From Tetranychus cinnabarinus (lineage: Eukaryota > Arthropoda > Arachnida > Trombidiformes > Tetranychidae), in the NCBI GenBank assembly GCA_022266195.1, contig WHVY01000005.1, forward strand, positions 7,812,001 through 7,876,000: a DNA stretch of 64,000 nt, given 5' to 3'. Shown piece by piece: positions 47,611 through 61,403 of this stretch (its first letter is position 1; each line of letters begins with the position of its first letter). Under the pieces are notes generated by a model. It saw only the letters and a program-made list of their open reading frames with translations, searched no databases and had not been told where the DNA came from. The translations under genes were made by a program, and so were the position numbers.

Positions 47611-50600
47611 TGAAAACCTGTGTTGATTATCTTTATGAACAATTGGAAAGTTGGTAAAGGAAATAGTTTCAATAATGTTACCTGTTGAAAAAAACATTTC
47701 TCGTTTTCTTCTTCTTTCCCTGATAATGATCGATTCTGACCAATTTCCAGGATAACTTGTTGAAATAATAAGAATGAAAACTCACAACTTCAAAGAAGAA
47801 AAATAAACCACAAATAAACAGTAAAGTCTCTAAAGGAAGGAAAGTTGAAAAAAGCAATTCTCATCTGGGAGTTTTTCCATCCATTTCAAGTAAAAGGTGA
47901 AAAATAAGGCAAAATTGAATTGAATTTGATGGAGAGGAGAAACAGAAGAGTTAAAGTGAAAACGAAAGTTTCATGATGAACCATGATAATTGTAAGTTGT
48001 TTTTGGTAAGCATTATTTAAATTGCATTCCAATGGATATTTAAATGACTGAATAGTTCTGTAAACATGATGATTATTGGGATTGAAGAAATGATTTCCAA
48101 GAAATCTTTCTTTCTCCTTTTCTTCTCCTAAATTGTTTCAATCTGTTTAAGAGCAACTGAGACATGAAATGAGGTTGATAAAACTCAGAATAGAACAAAA
48201 AACTGATAAACTTTCTATTTCTTTCCAGGTTAATTTGGTACAATTAGTGGATGAACAAAAAACAGAAACCTTTGGAAGTTGATCTTGGATGTTAATGCAG
48301 AATCGCAAAGTTTATATTGATTTCTCATTCTACTCTGAATAATCTTTCAACTATATTGAAGCTTTCCTGTTTTTTACATGATAATTAGTTTTCTTCTAAT
48401 AACACTTCTTGGAATGGTAAAGTTGGTGAACAATGTCAAATTGGAAGAGCTTTTGAAAATCATTTCCTGATGTAAATTACACTTGACTGTTTGAATTTCA
48501 CCATTTTCATGTTAAAAACTTGAGCTTTTAAAATGATTTAACTCCAGTCAATCATAGGAATTGTTTTCAAACTGAAAAGTCTATTCAAGTTTACCAATTT
48601 TGATTTATTCATTTAAATGTTTGAAATAATTCAACTGTTTCTTGTTGTTATTGTATTGAGATGAATTCTTGTTTTTATTCAGGTAAATTCATTAGCCATG
48701 AAACATATAATGAAATTTATTTAAAAAGCTTTCACCAAAACCTTCTTTTATTAACAAACTTTCCAATCTTTTGCTTCTTCATAACACAAGGATATGCATG
48801 AAATTGATGAAGGAAGTCAAGTTTAATCAAATTAATAACTCACCATTGACGTAAATTGATATTGAAAAAGTTGATTTGAAATTATTTGATAACGATTCAA
48901 ATAATCTTGAATAACTTGAAGTTTAAACTTGAACAACATTTCTATCAATTTGATTAAAACTGGAAATTTGTGTCTGAAAATCATTTTTGATATAGAAAAG
49001 GCTTGCAATTTTGGAAAATACATTTTCCATTTTCTATATTATTTGAAAGTAACATTTTTAAAATAAAATTGATCATTTTGTTCATTCAATTTTCATCTCA
49101 TCAAGTTTATTCCTAAGTTGATCTAATCCATCAGATCAGGATGAGATGACACTGAATTGGAGAAAAGAAATGAGAAAATATTGAAGAGCAAAAATGATAT
49201 TGAAAGACAATTCTTTAAATTATCAACATTCAACAGGAAAACTAATAATGAAAGTAAGCGAGTTTATTATATTGAAATGGATTCAGGCCATTTCCATGTT
49301 ACATGCAAACACTAACAATCTCATCACGTCAAGCATCACTCAAAATTTGTCTCATGTTCAATTGTAAGAATGTCAGGATTACATAAAAAGTAACAAAAAA
49401 GTTCTCAAAAATATGAGATAAAATTCAACATATTTTGATGAGAAATTGCATGAAAAATTTGGTCGAAAAAATTGAAAGGATTTTCTCTGGAAAAGAATTT
49501 TCAACAATGAAAATTTAGTTCGATTCTAATGAACATGAATGGGAAAATTAGATTGAAAGTTCAAAGAGGATTGTGAAAGTTTTATATAAAACGAGGAAAA
49601 AAATTTTCAAAATGTTCATTCAAAAGAATAGTTGGAAAATCAAAAAGAAAATTAATGAAAATTAAACACGAATCGCCTGAAAAGTTCGCAGAAAAATGAT
49701 GAGTTTGTTCTTAAAGTTCTTTCAATGAAAAATTGAAATGGAAATTTGCAAATTCGAGCTTTAATCTTTGCTCAAAAGATAAAAGTTCACAAATGTTTCA
49801 TTGAAAATCTTCAAAAGCTCACAAAAGATGGGATTTTAACAAAAGAAATGCAAGAACTTTGACTTTCGAGTTTGTAGCGAAAGTTCATTCGAATAAAGAA
49901 AATTCAAAATCGATAGTTTTAGCTAAAATCGAGTTCAAAGCTCTAACATTCGATGGCTCTTAGTACAGTTATAGGATTTTCCACAGACTTTTTTCTTCGA
50001 ACTGATTCTTTAATGCAACTCTAACTCTAACTAAAAATGAACTCACTTCGAGGAATAAAACATTCTGTTGCTGTACTACAGCTTCGATTCTCGGTTAAAA
50101 CTCTTTTTTCGAGCGACGGTAAAGACGCTAAAGAGTTGAATTAATTCAAATGGGGAACATTAACGATCGAACACTACTTTAAATTCATCTCACAAGGAAA
50201 GTGTTCCGAGTCATCCAAATCCTCTTTTAAAATTGGAATTTTGTCGAACATTTAAAGGTCACTTTCCGAAATCGCAAACTTCTGTTTTCTAGTTGTTGCT
50301 GTTTCCAATCCGCTAACACTTACTGTTGCGAAAAGACGATCTCCTCATTAACGAAAAATGTCTATAACTTTTATACGTGAGCGAATATTATAAATTAAAT
50401 TGAAACTCGGAAGCAAATTTGTAACGATAGTTGATATCGTTTCATAGTTTCTTGAAATTCTAACGAAAAAAACTCCCAGCCTAATGCTTATCGCCTACGA
50501 ATTGAATGTCATGAAATAATGATTATGTTAATAATTTTTATGACAATATTGATGATACATTTGAATGTTATTTTGGTTAATAGTAGGTTGGCTTTGAGGT

Positions 50601-53600
50601 ATTTTACCTCGAAATGTGTACTTTTATATTTTGTGATGAAAATGGGTTGGATCTAGTTGAGTGTGACTAAAGGAGTTTTGGGTGTAAAAGGAGGAGTCTT
50701 CAGTTTCGTTTTTTTGGACAGTTCAGTTTTTTGTTTCAACTTATCAGAATATTTTATTTGCAACTAGAAGAAGAAGAAAACTTTTTTACTCAATTATTAC
50801 AGGTAAAAACTGGAGTGTTAATTGGTTGAACCCACAGTTTAAAAACAAAGCTTATTATAAAGTTTATTTTACATTCAACATTTCATCGTTAACCATTAGT
50901 AAAACTATTATTATTGTTATCAACTGTTCAACTCCCAGTGATTGTTGTGTTTCCAGTTTGCATTTGGTTTAACTTTAATTGTGATATTGAATTGGAATCT
51001 TTATTTTCATGAAAAACCTTCAAATGTTTTCTTGATTCTACATCAGTCACATTTCAGGTAAGTCTTCATCTAAATGTTTAAAAGCATTTTCATCTTAAAA
51101 TTGAAGTTTCCAATTTTGTTTAATTTGCTAATTTACTAATCATAAATAATCATCAATTTCACCCCAACTCTAGTCTCAGTTTATTCTTGATTTTTTAGAC
51201 ATTCATTTACATTTGGCATTTGTATATCGATTGACCTTTAAAAGTTTATATTAATCAAGATTATGAAAGTTGATTTGAATCTAGAAATGAATTCATTTGT
51301 AACTTGAAAAGATTGAGTAAAGTCCGAAGGTGATCATCGATTTATTGTTGCATTGTAAATCTATAACATTATGATTGATGTTGGAAAGGTAAATATATAA
51401 TTGTGAGAATGTCGAATCTTGATTAAGTTCAACTTGAAAAATATTGATTGGGTTTTGTTGGTGTTTTAGTTGATTTGATTGTGATAAACATTTCTCTTGG
51501 TTGAACCTTATTCAACGGTCATTCAATATTGCTCAGATGAAGGTGTGACAAGATGTTGAGGAAGTAAAATGTCGACATTTTGACATTTTTAATCAAGTTA
51601 AATTTGATCATTTAATTTGTTTCAACTTTTTAGGTCAACAGTGGCATCAATAGTCACAAATTGTTGTCCCAGTTAATCTTGTTAACTGTGTTACTCAATG
51701 TATGGATAAATGTCTCAAAGTAGATTAACAGTTATTCCGTGTTTTAATCAACAGAACAGTTCATTGAAATTGTCAAATAGCTAATTATAAACTGTATTAT
51801 TTCCGATTACATTTACACTAATCTCATTATTCCAATGGTTTTATAACAGAATCAGGCAAATCTTATTAAATGTTACTCAAGTCTAACCAGACAGTATTTC
51901 ATAGTTGAAGGCAGTTTTGCAAAGCAAACAAACTTTGAGTTTCCCTTGATTAACAACAATATCAAGTGCAAACTGTATCAATTTACCAATTTTAAACTCG
52001 ATTTAAAGCAATCGTTTTCAACACTTGTTTGCTCAAGTAAATCATAAACTGATTTGTTCAAAAATCAGTTAATTTTTGGTGAATTCAGATCAATCATTGA
52101 TTGCATTATAAAGTATTTTTCAGTTTAAGAGTTGAAAGAAAAGTTGATTTATCATTTTAAATGTAACTTTATTACCTTTACCGATAGTCTGGATATTGAA
52201 GGTGTTTTCCTGTTTCATCTTGATTCTTGTTCTTATTCAGCTAAGATTGTTATCCAATGTGAGCCTGTTAAGCTGTAAGTGAAACAATCTGATTAATTCT
52301 GAAATGAACTGAAAAACTGAATAATCTAATAATAAAGACGATAAAGGCCAAATAGGTAACTTAACCATATTTTAAACTTAAATTTGTGGGTTTATATCAT
52401 GAATCCCTTGAGCCATTAAACTGTATCACCTTTAATGGTTCATTTAAATTCATAAATTGAAATAAATCTTAATCTTATTTCGTGTGTTTTATGGAATCCT
52501 AGAATCTGTTGATTTCACAAGGAAAAGGAATAATTTTGGAAACTAAACCATTGAATTTATTGGTCTCAATTGGTCAATTTTCACTTAAAACTGCCCACAT
52601 TTTGTTTAAATGTCATTAAATGCATTTTTAAATAGAGAAAAATAAATTCTGAAATTTTTCAGGTAACTCTGAATTGATTTGCGATACTTCATGTTCCAGC
52701 AGAAATATAATTGAATGCTTATAAAGTTCCATCTTTTTTGTCCTTAAATCATGAATAATGACGTTAATGTTAAAAACAACACTAAATGTCGACATACTTT
52801 ATTGAAGCAAAATGTGCAACAAAATATGATTAGTAAATGTTGGAACACAACTTTTGACTTAAATCACGAAACGAATGAAGGTGAAAGGTTCGAGTTTACA
52901 TTTGATGATAAAAAGCATTTCCTAGTTTCTTATTGACAAACCCTTCATTTAAATGCAACCGACTTTTCAATCAGTTCATTCCAATTACATTAGCATAACA
53001 TTTGGTAGAAACACCATAAACATCAGCCATTTAATTGAATTTTTTGGTCTAACTAAACTTTCTTTCAACTTGTTTACAATCCTCACTAAATTTTACCAAT
53101 GAAGTAACCTTTGAAAGTTGAAAGGTCTATCCAAAGTCGACATGATTCAATGCGACTGCGAAAGAATTGTAGGTTCATTTCAGTTTTCATTGATGTCATC
53201 ATTCAAAAAGATAAAACTCGAAAAAATCAATGTCCATATTCAATCAATTGACCTTTATTCGTTTCCAGTTTCTGCTTCAAACAAAACTGGGAATTTTTGA
53301 GTTTATCTAGAAATCGGAGAAATCGGAAAATTTATTCGCAAATAAAAACATTTATTAATGATAAATTTTGTTTCTCTGTTTGCATTTAAAGGTTGAGCAA
53401 AAACTCGAATGCAATTGAAACAAAGAATTTCCAATTTTATTCAATTCCAAAAGTAGTTCCCAGAAGCCGAACTCTGAATTTCCAATTTCGATCTCATTTT
53501 AAGTTATCTTCCTTCATAACGATAATTAACTCTGAAGTAGAAAATTGCTGTTTCGAAAAATGACATTCAATTCCTGCAAGAATTTGATATTTACATGAAT

Positions 53601-54586
53601 TTGCTTCTTCGACTGTTTTCGCATGTTAATCGTGCTTGAATGAAGTCACCTCTGACTTATCGAGCTGAATGCAAAGTCTATTAATATCAATATCAAACTC
53701 AGCACGTGAGCTACTTGGTGATCTTTAAATAGATTGATCAGCAATTAAGAATAACTGAGTTACATTGTAATTGATAACTTAATTACAAAGTTTTTGGTTG
53801 TTTGCTTATTATAATTGTCATCTTCTTGTTATCGTATTATAATATAAATGAAAGCATTTGAAAGTTATTAGATTATTTGATATAATGAAACAAATCTCTT
53901 GAGTTATTATCTTCTTAACGTTGATTAACCTGATCTAATGATTATTATTATGACTATTAGATGAGATGAAACTAAATATTTAACTGTTATCAACACAAAA
54001 AATGTGTAAACATTATTATTCATTAATAATTAAAGTTATCACATTTTTTTCACTCCAACATCACTATTTAATGATATTAATGATCGTTTTAATACCGTTA
54101 TAGATAAAGTAAGTTGAAAGTTTATCCAGTCAAGTTTAACTTTTCCAATTGTCTATCAACTATCAACAGTCAGATCACATTTTTCAATCATTTTAATCAT
54201 CATTTGTTTTCATTTTCAACTTAACCTTAAAGCTCAAGTACAACATGTGAATATTAATTGGTTTAAATTCAATTGAATTATAAACATTCCATGCAATTTA
54301 TCCTCAAGAAACAATATTTAAACTTCAACTTCAAAAAAACTATTAAACTTCGAATCGATTTCGAAATTATTCAGTTCGTAACAAACAATCAATAGTTATC
54401 GATTGCAAGTACAAATTGAAATTTAATGCTTTTTAATTGTTCTGAAGCAACAGATACGTATGAAAAGATGAATGAAACTGTCGTTATAAATCCATTTAAG
54501 TTCGAGTAATGCAACAAATAAAAGTTGAGGTAAAATCATCATCTTTTGGTTTCTTATTTTAAATCGTACATTTGAGATTTTTCAGA
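47611..54586. other. Long AT-rich interval, no supported coding exon
   Basis: No family-recognisable exon. About 49.5-50.5 kb is less AT-biased and richer in CG dinucleotides than its surroundings but encodes nothing I recognise. At 50.70-51.06 kb splice-donor and initiator-like features suggest a non-coding first exon. Short ATG frames at 52751-52936 and 53118-53300 lack support. Confidence 0.35.
50702..51057 (+). promoter_or_regulatory. Candidate non-coding first exon(s), possibly of the allatostatin A gene
   Basis: A CTTCAGTTTCG initiator-like sequence follows TGTAAAAGG. Downstream are donor-like junctions, TTACAG then GTAAAA at 50803 and a consensus TTTCAG then GTAAGTC at 51058. The only ATG frames between are short. 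The next plus-strand acceptor with a coding sequence behind it is the one before the allatostatin precursor (about 60561). The link across a 9.5 kb intron is a guess. Confidence 0.2.
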
Positions 54587-54800
54587 ATGTATTCAATAAC
54601 GAATGGAACTTGAAATTTTGCTTCTTGGCGTCAACCGCTTCATACCGATTTCTTGGATCAATTTGCGGTCCCACACACTCCGCTTTGCACAAGCAGAGCT
54701 CAATACATATGCTGCAAGATATGAGTTCTGATATTAAAGCTCAACTCTCATAGATATTGTCAATCGTACCAAGGAAGACCTTAGGTCTTGCAGGTTAGAC
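54587..54800. other. GC-richer island, open in several frames
   Basis: The plus strand after TTTTTCAG is open for about 56 codons (NVFNNEWNLKFCFLAS and onward to AQLS). Two minus-strand frames are also open for over 40 codons, one reading CAKRSVWDRKLIQEIGMKRL. The island stands out from the AT-rich background. It could be an isolated exon or a decayed transposon fragment. No family was recognised. Confidence 0.3.
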
Positions 54801-57800
54801 ATTTAATTAAACCAAACAATCGCTAAGAAAGTTAGTTGTTTCAATAACTGTTAGTGTAATAACTCTTAGTCCAATTAGAAGCGAAAGAATCGACCTTAGG
54901 ATGTTAGAAAATCGAATATCATATTTCTTTTAATCTGAACTCTTTTGAGATTCAAGACAATTGAGACTCTTGGTGCATATTGTAATTCACATTTAAATTT
55001 CAAGAAATTTTACATCAAATCTTTCAGCTTCATCAATCAATTTGTTGACTTTGTAAGCGATTCTCTATTCCTTACAGTTTTAAGATACATTTTAAATTCG
55101 TCTCCACATTCACTTATCAGTCACCGATCGTGCTTAAACTTACATAATAAATACATTTTCATGAGTGTTTCTCAATTGTTCATTATTTATTAAACTTTCT
55201 ATTAAACTCGATTGTAAAATGTAAACCATTTTGATCATCCAATTGACCTTTCAACTTGAATGTATTACTTTTCACCCGTTAATCTAATAAAAGAATCACA
55301 TTGCATTATAAAATTTTGATCATTTCATGATAACAAGACAAACATGAAAATATCAGAATTAAGTAACATCGCGTTTCTCGTCAACTATTATAATTATCTG
55401 GAAATGGATGAAAAAAATGATGAAAGAAAACGATAATAAAAGTTTTCAACAAATCAATCAATCTGATTTTTCACGTCAAAATTTGTCACAGAATTTTTTG
55501 CTTGACATTTTCAAGAAAATCATAAACTTTAAATGAAATTGCAAGGTGTTCATGTCAAACTGAAAATTGTCACCAAAAATCATTAGATTTCCTTTCAAAC
55601 TGAATGGAAGTAAATGGACTGATTAAAATACAAATAATGATATTGTCAAGTGGGAGTTGATTCCTTTATTTGTTTCTTTCATCCATTCATCTTTCATTTG
55701 ATTTGCCTCTTCAAAACCCATTAACCTCAACTTGCATAATTAGACTGATTAGACTAATCAAACGAAATTACTTTTAACCAAAGTTCCATTGAAAATCACG
55801 TTTTCCTTCATTTCCCTTCCCTTCAACTATTCAAATACTTTTACCCTAAAATCGGATATTACATGATACTTTTGAAACAATCAAAAGTGAACCTTTTGAT
55901 CAATAAACACATTTCCTCCTGAAATCTCATTTATTACTTGCATTACTTGAAGAGACAAAAATTATTCAAATTATTACCTGAAGGTAATTAAATAGATAAT
56001 AACTATTGAAAGCATTTTCTAATTGAAAATGAACTGATTAATAAATAATGATTATTAATTGCATTGGAATAATGCTGTTACTCTGATTAGTCGACACTCG
56101 AGTTATGCTTTTTATTCAAACATCATTCTTCTGTCAACATTAGTCTTTAAACATTTTACCCTTTTCCTGATTGTTCAAGTTTCCATCTTTTTTTCATCGT
56201 TTTATTGCTCAGAATTGAAAACTATTTTCTCTTATTATCTTCATTTTGCACTTTATTATATTATTCTTGTTCAATTCTTTATCCTTTTATCCTTTCATGA
56301 ATATCAATAAGAATTTACTGTTTTTCCTTTTCTTTTCTTTTATCTAAATTTTGATAATTTTGAGGAAACTTTCTTCCATGGAAATTGTGATTTCAGGTTT
56401 GCATGTTCATTGGGATGAAACAACAATATCAGGTTTCAGTGTTGCTTCAGGTTAAAGATGATACAAGACTAAGAATTGATTCTGTTTAATAAATGATGTT
56501 CACTGAAACAAATTGACTGGAAATTTTGGTGAAAGATTAGCAAATAGAAAATACATTTTTTCTTATTTTTTGTTCATTTTTTATTTCAGTTAAATTTCAT
56601 TCTTTCATGACTATTGAATGTCAAATAATTTCATTGATCAGTATCGCTTTTACCTTCGCTATTATAGTGTCAGTTCCATGAGAACAATAGTTAACTCGAT
56701 TTACTGGTTTATTCAGGGAGGCAAAGATTCCCTGAACATTTTCATTCTCTCTTTCATCTCTCAAAAATTCCAAATGAAATTATCTTATTAATCATTTATC
56801 CATTCAGTACACAGCATTAGTGTTACAGTTGCAGCATTTATCCAATTGTTTGTCCAACAATTAGTTGAATAAGCCATTCAATTATCGCTTAAAAAGAAGC
56901 TCATCTGATCAACATTTCAACTTCAAATATTTGGTGATGATTTTTTCATGATACTTCCATGTCAACCTTTACTTGATGAACTGCTTTAAACCAATTTCTG
57001 TATTGATTCTTGAAAGTTTAAATTCTGTGAGCAAAAGAGTTTTCTTTCAACTGAAAAACATTGAAATCTAATCAAATCAATTAAAGCGTTAATTATATTG
57101 TGATGAACATGATTCTTCCATCAGTTTACACCTTAAAAGGAAAGTGTCTCAAGCTAAGGATATTCAATCATTTCTTGGATAATCTGAAAAATCAGTTCAG
57201 TTCTGATTTTAAATCATAAATTGTCATTCATTTACATTTGATCGATAAAACCTAAACATTGTAACTCTTCACGATCAGCAACTTGTCTCAATTTGATACA
57301 TTAAAATGACTTTTCTTGTTCAGTTGACATTCAACTTTATTTACCTTTGAATATAAAAATAAATTTGCATATTAATTGGAGGAAAGCAGACAATTGAAGG
57401 AATCGTAATTGCAATTGAAACTTTTAAAACAGTTAACTTAATGGGCATAAAAGGTTGAGATTTTAATCAGTCAACCAGTTGTTATGGATCATTTAATCAA
57501 CCAAAGTAAACATTTAATGTTTTTGTATATCAACATTGATTAAGGTTAAATGTTTGTTTGAGAATCGAAAACCGATAATCGATTTGAATGGAAGTTGAAA
57601 GTTTTAAAGGAATAACTGTTCGATAATAATACATGTTATCATTATCTGAAATGGACTTTAAAACAGGAAGAAAAATATTATTTTCTTGCTTCTTCTCAAT
57701 TCTCTGGTGGATCGGGTGAAACAAGTTTCTTTATTCATTCACTTCATTGAATGAAAACTGAAAATTTTCATCCAACTTTACCTTTAGCTGAATCTTGTTC

Positions 57801-60683
57801 AATTCAATTGTTAACTTACTTGGCAGTCTAATGCATTTGCTAAATGAAATTTTGCCTCTCAAATATTATTACTCTGGTTATACTTTGCTGCCATTTCTGT
57901 CTTTTATCAATCTCTGATTCTTTCAATTTTCAAGAACAAATTATTCTACTCAATTCAATCTGACCAAAAATACATTTTCACAGCTTTAACGGCTTTTCAA
58001 CATTGTATATTTAATATATAGATCAACCTGTTGCAATGAGAAAATGTTGTAAATATTGAAAGATTCAATTCAATAATGATAATAGATTTCATCTCTTGCT
58101 TTCATTTTTATTGAAAAACAAAACCAGAAAATGCTTTACAATCTCAATCAATTTAATAATGAAAATTTTTAATCTTCTAATCATTTAAATGCAACCATTC
58201 GAAGTGAATCAGTGATCGAAGTAGTTGATGGCTAGTAACTTGGGTTCAGTGCTGTTCTGCTAAGAATCGCGAATCTAATAAAACATTTGTAAGATTAAAC
58301 TTTAAGAATTATTTATTCGTTCTGTTAGGGAAAAGGAATTCAGGTTATTCATAATTCAGTAAGGACTAAGGAAACAGACAGAACGGATTGTGTTGATCCT
58401 GATTCATAACTTATTGTTTGAACAAGTATTGTTACGTCTTCACTTCCATGAAAATTACATTGTAATATAACTGCTCTTATGAAAAACGCTTTTTAAATAT
58501 TTGCTGTTTGTTCACGAAACAGAAGTAAATAAGATTTCAGCTTTCCAATGAAATCCTGAAAAACATTTTCTCCACAAATCAATCGATATTGGTTGATTGA
58601 TAGGAAAAAGTATTAAATGATGATAACGATAATCAAAGTTAATAACAAAGACGCTGGAGACTATCCTTTGCATTTCGAGTACTTTAAATGTCAATTGAAC
58701 CGTTTCTCATCTTGTTCTCAGGATCAATCTGCAAAGACTCTATTACTAATCCTGATAGTTTGAAATACTTCTCTGAATTTCAAGTTCATTCGTTCATTTA
58801 TTTGAAAATTAAAAACATTTTGCATTCAAAGTCATCCATCAAGGATAGCTATTCGTACTGCGAGCTTCATATTGAAAGCGTGACTTCAAACTTCAAATTA
58901 TAAAGATCATTGAAATGGCAATAATTATGTCACATTGTACTTTGAAGACTGACGAACAACTTCAACGAAAAAGTCGTTTGGATTCCCATTTAGATTTAGG
59001 ATGACAAAAAAGTTCACATTTCCCAATCACAATAAGATATAAAAGCTTTCTCTTTTCATTTGAATTTATTGTTTCATTGCTACACAAAGATGCAATATTG
59101 ATTACATTTCCAGTTAATTTTGGCAAAAACGTTGTTCGAACAATTCGATCGAATCAGGAGAACTATTTATTAAATGTTCAGATTCTCAATAAACATGCTA
59201 AATTAATTCAGGAAATAGCAATGACGATATGAAAATCAACAGTTCTAAGAAAACAAGAAATGTAGCCAAAAATAATGTTCAAATAACAATTGGTCAAGAA
59301 GCAAAAATAAGACACAATTCCCCCAAAATTTGCATATTATCACAAGTTTAATAGTTCAATTAAATCGACTTCGTTGTGTAACCTTTAATTTGACTCGTGT
59401 TACTGTCATGAGCAAACCCAAAGATGAAAACCTTTTGGCACAAAGCAATTTGCTTTGAAAGGGCCGAGTTAATTAGCTGATAAACCATGAAACGGTTTCT
59501 TATTACATTGTCATATTTTCATAGTTTTTTAAGCTGATGAACAGAGATGAAGACATAAAACCCAAAACCTTTTAACTATGAAAGCAACACAAGAAAATAA
59601 TGACTGAGAAAAAGTTTGTCTTGTCATCAATTTATAACATAATAGCAACTGATAATGATATTCATCATCACTTTTTTCATCCCTTAATCATTTCTATGAT
59701 AATCCAGAAAATAAATTGTCATTTCTGACAAAATTAACTCAACCAAATGCATAGATAAATGATAAACAGTTGTTTGATTGTTTGGTGAACAAAAAAAGCG
59801 CATTATTCAACTTAAAGTTGACAGTTTGATTCAGCTTTAAAAAACCATTAATACCTATCAACAGTCGACTTTGAAAATATGGAAATAATAAGTTGAAACT
59901 GTCATCAATCCATAATTCACCAGAAAAAAACTGTTGCTTCATCTAACGGTTCAACATTAAACAATCATCAAATCTAATTTAAATGTCTTGATTGAAAAAC
60001 ATTGATTTACTTATTGTCAACATTAATTTCACTTGTGACTTACAATACAAAGAAAGCAGACTTTGGGTAAAACTTATTGTTTTGTCCCTACAAAATGAAG
60101 ACCAATCAAGTTTACAATTAAGATTACCATTAAAGCATCATTAACCTTTTCTAATCGCAATCAATAATTCAATAACTGTTCCTTAACCATTTAATTTCTT
60201 GTTATCCAATTAATGAGAGACTAAATTGATTGACAAGAAAAGTTCATTTTTTCAGTTTAATTTCAAAGTTGAAATTGATTGACAAATCAAATCGATTAAT
60301 TGATTTTTGCCTTTCATCGCTAAATTGTCTAAATGTAGTTCTTGTTTGATGATGATTATAATGATTGCGGTGTTGCTTTCATTTTCCTGGTAAAGAAATG
60401 AGAAAATGTAATTTACCATTGATTCAATGATCATTATAATGCAAATTAATAGTTGATTGTGAGTTACAACAGACATAAGATGATAAATGCTGTTAATCAT
60501 TGTTAACCGTCTTTAATCAATTTACTGGTTTCTAATATTGTTTTGCTTATTTTCATTTCAGTTTTTGATTTGTTGCCGTTACACTGAACATCTGCATTTC
60601 TGGTGGTTCCTTGAAATTCATCTTTTTTACTTTTAAGTTTACCATTTCAATTATTGCAACTTTTGGTCAACACCAACAATTCA
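54801..60683. other. AT-rich stretch upstream of allatostatin A
   Basis: No exon with family support; ATG frames at 54945-55193, 56059-56310 and 58688-58903 are hydrophobic or low-complexity. Near the right end TTTTCATTTCAG at about 60550-60561 is a good acceptor for the exon that contains the allatostatin start codon. Confidence 0.4.
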
Positions 60684-61403
60684 ATGGTTTATCCAAAGAT
60701 CAGTGAAACCTTTTTAAAACGTTTCACTTCACTTTTAATTTTGGTTAACATTATTTTCACCTCAACATGGTTACAAGTAGCTTCAGCTCATCTGGCTTCA
60801 GTCAATCAGGATGAAACATTGTTATTACCTAACACATATCATGGCAATATTAACATTCAATCTTTAGCATCACCATCTAATCGAGTAGAGAAACGATCCC
60901 TTCCTTATACAGATGAGGCTTTAACTCGATCCTGGAATATCGTCAATCCTTCGGCTTCCTCTTTTGTTGGACAGACAAGTTTGACAGACACTTCAGCCTC
61001 TTCTTCATCGCCCTCATCATCATCTTCATCATTGTTACCTCATTCTTCATCCTTAACTTCATTAAATGACGAATACGAGACTGATTTAGATTCATCCTCT
61101 GAACCATTTGTTGGTGACTCTGAATATAAACGAGATGGTTCCCGATACGCTTTCGGTCTGGGCAAACGAGCTTCACCCGAATCAAGATATTCATTCGGAA
61201 TTGGCAAAAGGTTACCAGAAATGTCTCGTTATCTTGCTGGAAGCAAACGACTTCCAAATAGATTTCAATTTGGTTTGGGTAAAAAGTCAAGATATGCATT
61301 TGGTTTGGGCAAACGCGATCTCTATGAATACATTAAACGAAGGTACAACTTTGGTATTGGTAAACGGGCTCCATCTCAAAGATATACCTTTGGATTGGGA
61401 TAA
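60684..61403 (+). CDS. Allatostatin A (FGLa) neuropeptide precursor
   Basis: The frame gives 239 residues from the first ATG (MVYPKISETFLKRFTSLLIL). A signal peptide ends about VASA before HLAS. A Ser-rich spacer precedes the peptide array: DGSRYAFGL, ASPESRYSFGI, LPNRFQFGL, SRYAFGL, RYNFGI and APSQRYTFGL, separated by GKR or GKK. The last copy ends in Gly directly before the stop, so Gly would still supply the amide. One element, LPEMSRYLAGSKR, has lost the FGL-amide motif. FGL/FGI-amide peptides are brain-gut hormones acting on galanin-like GPCRs, inhibiting gut motility and, in some insects, juvenile hormone synthesis. The 5' UTR probably continues upstream through an intron (acceptor near 60561). 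Identity is very secure. Confidence 0.95.
   Translation: MVYPKISETFLKRFTSLLILVNIIFTSTWLQVASAHLASVNQDETLLLPNTYHGNINIQSLASPSNRVEKRSLPYTDEALTRSWNIVNPSASSFVGQTSLTDTSASSSSPSSSSSSLLPHSSSLTSLNDEYETDLDSSSEPFVGDSEYKRDGSRYAFGLGKRASPESRYSFGIGKRLPEMSRYLAGSKRLPNRFQFGLGKKSRYAFGLGKRDLYEYIKRRYNFGIGKRAPSQRYTFGLG

Noticed and set aside
52751..58903. Several ATG frames of 60-83 codons in the 52-59 kb stretch
   Set aside because: No domain, signal peptide consistency or splice partners; expected by chance in this much AT-rich DNA.
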